Source: Delftia acidovorans
GTDB lineage: Bacteria; Pseudomonadota; Gammaproteobacteria; Burkholderiales; Burkholderiaceae_C
Assembly: GCA_031286585.1 (NCBI GenBank)
Contig: JAITUC010000036.1
Span: 1 to 36,502 of the forward strand
Direction of reading: 5' to 3'
Length of the DNA stretch: 36,502 bases
This document shows positions 33,525 to 36,502 of this stretch, piece by piece. A program made the translations under genes and the position numbers. A model generated the notes under the pieces. It saw only the letters and a program-made list of their open reading frames with translations, had not been told where the DNA came from and did not search any database. Position 1 is the stretch's first letter, and each line of letters starts with the position of its first letter.

Positions 33525-34892
33525 GTGAGAGCAACCTTCTTCGGCGATATCCGGCGCATCGCCGCGCTCGCCTGGCCGGTGCTGGTCGGCCAGCTCGCGA
33601 TCATCGCGTTCGGCGTGATCGACACCGCCATGGTGGGCCGCTATTCGGCGCTCGATCTCGCCGCGCTCGGGCTGGGTTCGTCGATCTACGTTTCGGTCTA
33701 TATCGGTCTGACCGGGATACTCACGGCGCTGCAACCCGTGGCGGCGCAGCTCTACGGCGCCCGCAAGGACGCCGAGATCGGCCTGGAAGTGCGCCAGGCG
33801 TTCTGGCTCGCGCTCGTGCTGATGGTCATCGGCTTCACGATCCTGTATTTCCCCGGCCCGCTGCTGGATCTCGCCCGCGCGCCCGAAGCGCTGCGCGAGC
33901 GCACTGTCGCTTATCTGCGTATTCTCTCCTTCGGCTTGCCCGCGAGCCTCGCGTTTCGCATCTATAGCTCGCTCGCCAATGCCGTGAGCCGGCCGCGCCT
34001 CGTCATGTTCCTGCAGGTGGCCGCGCTTGCGATCAAGGTGCCACTGAACACCTGGCTCATTTTCGGCGGTCTGGGCGTGCCCGCGCTGGGCGGCCCGGGC
34101 TGCGCGCTCGCCAGCACGTCGATCAACTGGGCGCTCGCCCTGTGCGCCGCGATCGCGCTCACGCGCGTGGATGTGTTCGCCCCGTTCGAAATCTTCAAGC
34201 ACTTCTGCTGGCCCGAATGGAAGCGCCAGGCGGAACTGCTCAAGCTCGGCATTCCGATGGGGCTCTCGTATCTCATCGAAGTGACGTCGTACACCTTCAT
34301 GGCGATCTTCATCGCGCGGCTCGGAACGACCACGCTCGCGGGCCATCAGATCGCCGGCAACCTGGGCGCGGTGCTCTACATGACGCCGCTTTCGATCGGC
34401 GTGGCGACTTCCACGCTGGTGGCGCAGGCGCTGGGTGGCGCGCGCCCCGCTGAAGCGCGCACGCTCGCGCGGCACGGCGTGATGACCGCGGGAGCGATCG
34501 CGTGCGGCTATGGCGTGATCGTGTTCGCGCTGCGGCCGCTCCTGATCGAGGGCTACACGCCCGATCCGGCCGTCGCGGCGGCGGCGATGCCGCTCGTCGC
34601 CATCGTCACGCTCTATCACGTGTTCGACGCGCTGCAGATCACCACCGCGTTCGCGCTGCGCGCCTACAAGGTCGCCGTGGTGCCCACGGTGATCTATGCC
34701 ATCGCGCTCTGGGGCGTGGGCCTCGGCGGTGGCTATGCGCTCGGTTTCAACGTGCCGGGCACCCTGCCCGCCTGGGCGACGGGCGCGCGCGGCTTCTGGC
34801 TCGCCAATGCGTCAAGCCTTGCGATTGCGGGCCTCGGGCTCGTGATCTATCTGTCCCGTGTCAGCACGCGGTATCTGCGCGTGAAGGCGTGA
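33525..34892 (+). CDS. MATE family efflux transporter
   Basis: A 455-residue transporter of the MATE family (NorM/DinF-like), exporting drugs or cations with sodium or proton exchange. Twelve hydrophobic segments are visible, and the repeated motif is present in both halves: LAWPVLVGQLAIIAFGVIDT at the N-terminus and LKLGIPMGLSYLIEVTSYTF in the second half. The start is GTG at 33,525, five bases after the glycosyltransferase stop, with TTGAGG upstream; no earlier ATG in frame is plausible. Coupling to the glycosyltransferase suggests a shared envelope role, but this is only inferred. Confidence 0.88.
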   Translation: MRATFFGDIRRIAALAWPVLVGQLAIIAFGVIDTAMVGRYSALDLAALGLGSSIYVSVYIGLTGILTALQPVAAQLYGARKDAEIGLEVRQAFWLALVLMVIGFTILYFPGPLLDLARAPEALRERTVAYLRILSFGLPASLAFRIYSSLANAVSRPRLVMFLQVAALAIKVPLNTWLIFGGLGVPALGGPGCALASTSINWALALCAAIALTRVDVFAPFEIFKHFCWPEWKRQAELLKLGIPMGLSYLIEVTSYTFMAIFIARLGTTTLAGHQIAGNLGAVLYMTPLSIGVATSTLVAQALGGARPAEARTLARHGVMTAGAIACGYGVIVFALRPLLIEGYTPDPAVAAAAMPLVAIVTLYHVFDALQITTAFALRAYKVAVVPTVIYAIALWGVGLGGGYALGFNVPGTLPAWATGARGFWLANASSLAIAGLGLVIYLSRVSTRYLRVKA

Positions 34893-34898
34893 AGAACC

Positions 34899-34928
34899 GC
34901 CGGGCAAGCTTCGAAATGCCTGCCCGGC
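34899..34928. terminator. Possible terminator between convergent MATE and lipA genes
   Basis: GCCGGGCA and TGCCCGGC form an eight-base stem with a 14-base loop; on the minus strand it extends with a G-U pair. T runs are weak on both sides, so confidence is modest. Confidence 0.45.
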
Positions 34929-34959
34929 TTGGCTGTTAGTTGCGAAATTCGCCGCGCTT

Positions 34960-36000
34960 TCATACAAGCTCAGGGCGATCCCGCGCGGCCTCCACGGTCT
35001 GCGCCGCGTGATACGAGGAACGCACGAGCGGCCCGGCGACCACCTCGCGAAAACCCATAGCGAGCCCGGCCTCGCGCAGCGCCGCGAACTCATCCGGATG
35101 CACATGGCGGCGCACCGGCAAGTGATAGCGCGACGGCGCGAGATACTGTCCGATCGTCAGCACTTGCACGTCGTGTTCGCGCAGATCGAGCATGGTCGCG
35201 CGCAGTTCAGCATCGGTTTCTCCCAGCCCCACCATCAGCCCCGATTTCGTGACGAGCGGCCCATGCGCGGCCTTTGCGCGCGCGAGCAGTGCGAGCGAGC
35301 CGCGATAGTCGGCGCCCGGCCGCGCCGCCCTGTAAAGCGACGGCACGGTCTCGACGTTGTGATTGAAAACGTCGGGCCAGGCCACCGAAAGCGCATCGAG
35401 CGCGCGCTCGATGCGCCCGCGAAAATCCGGCGTGAGCACCTCCACGCCAATGCCCGGCACGCGCTCGCGCACGCTGGCGATGCAGCGCGCGAAATGCGCG
35501 GCGCCGCCGTCGCGCAGGTCGTCACGGTCGACCGAGGTGATCACGACATGACGCAGGCCGAGCGCGGCAACCGCCGCCGCGAGGTGCGCAGGCTCGTCTT
35601 CGTCGAGCGGCGCGGGCCGCCCGTGCGCGACGTCGCAAAACGGGCAGCGCCGCGTGCACAGCCCGCCCATGATCATGAAAGTGGCGGTGCGCTGCGCGAA
35701 ACACTCGCCGATGTTCGGGCACATGGCCTCCTCGCACACCGAGTGCAAGCGGTGTTCGCGCAGCACGGCGGCCACACTGGCGACGGTCGTGCTCATGAGC
35801 GGGCGCGCGCGCAGCCAGGGCGGCTTGGGCAGCGCCGCCCCCTCGCTCGCCGGCACGATCTTCACCGGAATGCGCGCGAGCTTCTCGCGGCTGCGCAGGC
35901 CGTGCTGGCCGAGCGCGGTGTCGCCGGAAGACGCGCCGCCCAGTGCGCCCGGCGCTTCGGCGGCGCTCGTCCGCGCCGATTCAACCGTGACGGCGCTCAT
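34960..36000 (-). CDS. lipA: Lipoyl synthase, acetoin-dehydrogenase linked
   Basis: Radical SAM enzyme that inserts two sulfurs into octanoyl-E2 to give lipoyl. The auxiliary 4Fe-4S cluster uses C89, C94 and C100 ([12 protein letters not shown]); the SAM cluster uses C115, C119 and C122 (CTRRCPFC); the C-terminal serine is in RSSYHA. All are present in the 346-residue product. It directly follows the acetoin dehydrogenase E2-like gene on the same strand with three bases between, so it probably serves that complex as a second LipA besides the housekeeping copy, which is not in the window. The N-terminal 35 residues are low-complexity. Confidence 0.94.
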   Translation of the reverse strand: MSAVTVESARTSAAEAPGALGGASSGDTALGQHGLRSREKLARIPVKIVPASEGAALPKPPWLRARPLMSTTVASVAAVLREHRLHSVCEEAMCPNIGECFAQRTATFMIMGGLCTRRCPFCDVAHGRPAPLDEDEPAHLAAAVAALGLRHVVITSVDRDDLRDGGAAHFARCIASVRERVPGIGVEVLTPDFRGRIERALDALSVAWPDVFNHNVETVPSLYRAARPGADYRGSLALLARAKAAHGPLVTKSGLMVGLGETDAELRATMLDLREHDVQVLTIGQYLAPSRYHLPVRRHVHPDEFAALREAGLAMGFREVVAGPLVRSSYHAAQTVEAARDRPELV

Positions 36001-36003
36001 GGC

Positions 36004-36502
36004 TCAGCCCCCCGTCTCGAAGAACGCCTTGAGCGCGCGATTGACCTCGGCTGCGGCCTCCATCTGCACCATGTGCCCCTTGCCCGCGATCACCTCGACG
36101 CGCACCTCCGGCGACAAGCCTTGCGCATGCCTTGCCGGAATGATCTGGTCGGCCTCGCCCCAGATCACCAGCACCTTCGGCGCCAGTGTCGAAAGCCGGT
36201 CACGGAACACACGCCGCTGCGCGCCCCCCTCGAAGGCCTGCGCGGAGATCTTTCTCAACGCGTCCTGCACGCCTTCGAGCCGCTTGTACTTCACGAGGTC
36301 CTCCACGAGCTGGCGCGTGACGAGCGCGGGATCGGCAAAGAGCTTCGTCACATGCGGCTTGAGCGCGTTGCGGTTCGCGGCCGCGACGAACCCCTCGATG
36401 TACGCGCCATCGATCTCTTCGCCGAGCCCCGCGCTCGCGATCAGCGCAAGCGAAGCCACGCGTGCGGGCACGCGTTCGGCCACCGCCATCGAGACCGCAC
36501 CG
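36004..36502 (-). CDS. acoC: Alpha/beta hydrolase domain, C-terminal end of acetoin dehydrogenase E2-like protein (partial)
   Basis: The visible 165 residues continue beyond the right edge. They form the lid and C-terminal part of an alpha/beta hydrolase: the GAVSMAVAERVP helix after the nucleophile elbow, the VLVIWGEADQIIPARHAQ strand with the acid, and the GKGHMVQMEA histidine loop. Their match to the catalytic C-terminal half of AcoC (acetoin dehydrogenase E2) comes from recall and is supported by the adjacent lipA. The N-terminal lipoyl domain would lie outside the window, so a simple hydrolase cannot be excluded. Confidence 0.7.
   Translation of the reverse strand, partial: GAVSMAVAERVPARVASLALIASAGLGEEIDGAYIEGFVAAANRNALKPHVTKLFADPALVTRQLVEDLVKYKRLEGVQDALRKISAQAFEGGAQRRVFRDRLSTLAPKVLVIWGEADQIIPARHAQGLSPEVRVEVIAGKGHMVQMEAAAEVNRALKAFFETGG

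Noticed and set aside
30943..33534. An 863-codon minus-strand frame opposite rpmE2 and the glycosyltransferase
   Set aside because: It has shadow-type composition and covers a ribosomal protein gene and two terminators.

Overview
The window reads as two pieces of Burkholderiales DNA joined inside one gene. Positions 1 to about 24,600 look like a Comamonadaceae chromosome (Delftia, Comamonas or Acidovorax type): high GC, leucine written mostly as CTG, and Comamonadaceae-like RecR, YbaB and C-terminal DnaX. Positions from about 24,650 to the right edge look like Burkholderia or Paraburkholderia: leucine often CTC, serine often TCG, and the gene order dnaX-ffs-trxA-rho, plus an acetoin-linked lipA. 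The switch lies in the conserved AAA+ core of dnaX (about 24,580-24,655). A chimeric assembly is the simplest explanation; recombination is possible. Taxonomy here is from recall of protein families and codon use, not from a search.

Left part. (a) 1-2,918: a SWIM zinc-finger protein coupled to ppa, an Mpo1-like membrane protein, and a divergent Crp/Fnr regulator. (b) 3,023-5,941: aldehyde dehydrogenase, DUF2889 protein and short-chain dehydrogenase, a probable catabolic trio. (c) 6,007-9,651: moaA, mobA, moeA and a small thioredoxin, for molybdenum cofactor synthesis. (d) 9,699-16,400: a TetR regulator facing a tight leftward operon (porin, 2Fe-2S subunit, Tat-exported molybdopterin subunit, TauD/TfdA dioxygenase, Bug-type binding protein), with two matching palindromes before the porin. 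The nearby cofactor genes would serve the molybdoenzyme. (e) 16,401-19,981: rnhA, a methyltransferase, then divergent gloB and an MltD-like lytic transglycosylase. (f) 20,058-24,600: an orphan NitT/TauT-type binding protein, a MAPEG protein, recR, ybaB and the 3' part of dnaX. dnaX carries an A9 run just after domain III; slippage there in either direction would give a short gamma-like product.

Right part. The dnaX 5' end, the 4.5S SRP RNA gene, trxA, rho, a MerR-MFS efflux pair behind a palindromic promoter, mtfA, rpmE2 (L31 type B), a GT39-like membrane glycosyltransferase followed by a MATE transporter, then leftward lipA and the cut-off end of an acetoin dehydrogenase E2-like hydrolase. 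No rRNA, tRNA, CRISPR array, insertion sequence or phage gene was seen.
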